Below are positions 34,505 to 35,276 of a stretch of 35,276 nt of DNA, piece by piece. Positions within the stretch are counted from its first letter, which is position 1; every line of letters starts with the position of its first letter. Made by a program: the position numbers and the translations under genes. Origin of the DNA: Bdellovibrio sp. (GTDB taxonomy: Bacteria; Bdellovibrionota; Bdellovibrionia; Bdellovibrionales; Bdellovibrionaceae); assembly GCA_014376935.1 (NCBI GenBank), contig JACMQO010000019.1, positions 1-35,276 of the forward strand, in the 5' to 3' direction. Under the pieces are notes generated by a model. The model had not been told where the DNA came from. It saw nothing but the letters and a program-made list of their open reading frames with translations, and ran no database searches.

Positions 34505-35125
34505 ATGTTTTCAGGAATCGTCGAAACCACTTCTAAAATCATCAAAACAATCCCGTTAAAAGATAGCGTCCGCATTCATGTCTCAAGACCAAAAAGTTTT
34601 AACGACATCAAGGTGGGCGATAGCATTTGCGTGAACGGAATTTGTCTAACGGTAGAGACCTTCACGAAATCGATGATTCAATTTTGCTTAGGTGCAGAAA
34701 CGCTAAAAGTCTTAGGCGACAATTTTAAATTATGGTCGAAAAAATCGTTAAACCTAGAGCGCTCTCTGCAATTTGGTCAGCGCGTGCACGGGCACTTAGT
34801 CACAGGTCACGTCGATACTTTAGCTCAAGTTGTAAAGTCGTACCAGCAGGGCGAATGCTGGCAAATCGAAATTGAAGTTCCAAAAACTTTAACACCGTAT
34901 TTTTGGAAAAAGGGATCTGTCTGTTTAAACGGTGTAAGTCTTACGGTGAACGAATACTTTAAAGTAAAATCTAAATATTATCTGGACGTATGTTTGATTC
35001 CTGAAACGATCAAAGCCACAAACTTAATTGAATATAAAGAAAAAGAATTTTTAAATATCGAATCAGATTATTTAGCAAAAGCCTATATTCAATCTCGTCC
35101 CGACCAAGTAAAGGTTGTAAAATGA
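34505..35125 (+). CDS. ribE: Riboflavin synthase alpha subunit
   Basis: A 206-residue cytosolic enzyme that dismutates two 6,7-dimethyl-8-ribityllumazine molecules to riboflavin. It starts with the conserved MFSGIVETT and contains two tandem lumazine-binding repeats, 1-96 ([11 protein letters not shown]) and 98-195 ([26 protein letters not shown]), as the family requires. Length is typical (about 200-215). The stop overlaps the ribB start as ATGA. Confidence 0.94.
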   Translation: MFSGIVETTSKIIKTIPLKDSVRIHVSRPKSFNDIKVGDSICVNGICLTVETFTKSMIQFCLGAETLKVLGDNFKLWSKKSLNLERSLQFGQRVHGHLVTGHVDTLAQVVKSYQQGECWQIEIEVPKTLTPYFWKKGSVCLNGVSLTVNEYFKVKSKYYLDVCLIPETIKATNLIEYKEKEFLNIESDYLAKAYIQSRPDQVKVVK

Positions 35126-35276
35126 ATTCGATCACAGAGATCCTAAGTGATTTTAAAGCAGGTAAATTTGTGATCTTAGTCGATGATGAAAATCGCGAAA
35201 ATGAAGGCGATTTAATTTTAGCGGCCGAATTCACAACTCCTCAGGCTGTTAATTTTTTGGCTAAAGAAGCGCGCGG
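35122..35276 (+). CDS. ribB: 3,4-dihydroxy-2-butanone 4-phosphate synthase, N-terminal part
   Basis: The first 51 residues are visible; the gene runs past the window end. [12 protein letters not shown] is the diagnostic acidic active-site loop that binds Mg2+ and ribulose 5-phosphate, the substrate. The enzyme supplies the 4-carbon unit for lumazine. It may be a RibBA fusion with GTP cyclohydrolase II, but that part is outside the window. Overlaps ribE by 4 nt, so both belong to one riboflavin operon. Confidence 0.93.
   Translation, partial: MNSITEILSDFKAGKFVILVDDENRENEGDLILAAEFTTPQAVNFLAKEAR

Overview
The window looks like a chromosomal segment of a predatory or related member of the Bdellovibrionota, closest in style to Bdellovibrio/Pseudobdellovibrio. 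The clues are the gene repertoire (a secreted subtilase, many lipoproteins and exported proteins of unknown function, GYF_2/PilZ and VWA proteins, flagellin, a NuoCD fusion), the dense packing and an AT-leaning composition with TTA-rich leucine usage. I judge this by eye; the taxonomic call is inference and no 16S or other RNA gene is present. All genes appear intact apart from the two cut by the window edges. There is no prophage, insertion sequence, CRISPR array, tRNA or rRNA that I can support.

Layout. 1-2462 (minus): a tight three-gene run of a HAD-fold protein, a short RsmI-like methyltransferase and the N-terminal part of the RNA helicase HrpB. 2613-4846 (plus): ABC transporter genes phnC and phnE (no binding protein gene beside them) and a hot-dog thioesterase. 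4934-4983: a perfect 23-bp hairpin beside an orphan 'mobile mystery protein A'-like HTH regulator (minus). 5794-7582 (plus): a GYF_2-GYF_2-PilZ protein and a VWA lipoprotein. 7646-9210: a two-helix membrane protein (minus), then a 52-residue ORF paired with an HTH regulator (plus). 9364-10770 (minus): a subtilisin-like protease.

10999-17327 (plus) is the complete hydrophilic arm of respiratory complex I (nuoB, nuoCD, nuoE, nuoF, nuoG, nuoI) with all expected Fe-S ligands, including the optional N7 cluster, but none of the membrane-arm genes nuoA, H, J-N. 17408-19548 (minus) holds an envelope group: a small exported protein, an SH3-plus-possible-cysteine-peptidase protein and an outer-membrane barrel. 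19676-24380 (plus) carries an unrecognised gene, recO and an RND pump. A convergent Xer-type recombinase (minus) and a sensorless sigma-54-type activator (plus) follow.

26773-29911 (minus) carries a bipartite H1-like/acidic protein, a lipoprotein, flagellin and a small Cys/His protein. The flagellin gene has a ~215-nt leader with a sigma-28-like promoter, two back-to-back hairpins, four spaced AAGGA motifs and a six-codon mini-ORF. This leader is the most interesting non-coding structure in the window, and the suggested CsrA/FliW-type translational control is inference. 29958-35276 (plus) holds clpB, a small barrel protein, a CsgG/FlgT-like exported protein and the start of a riboflavin operon (ribE-ribB).

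I found no single cluster that clearly forms a new multi-gene system. The best candidates for new biology are the flagellin leader, the 52-aa ORF/HTH pair, the hairpin next to the orphan HTH regulator, and the H1-like/acidic protein.
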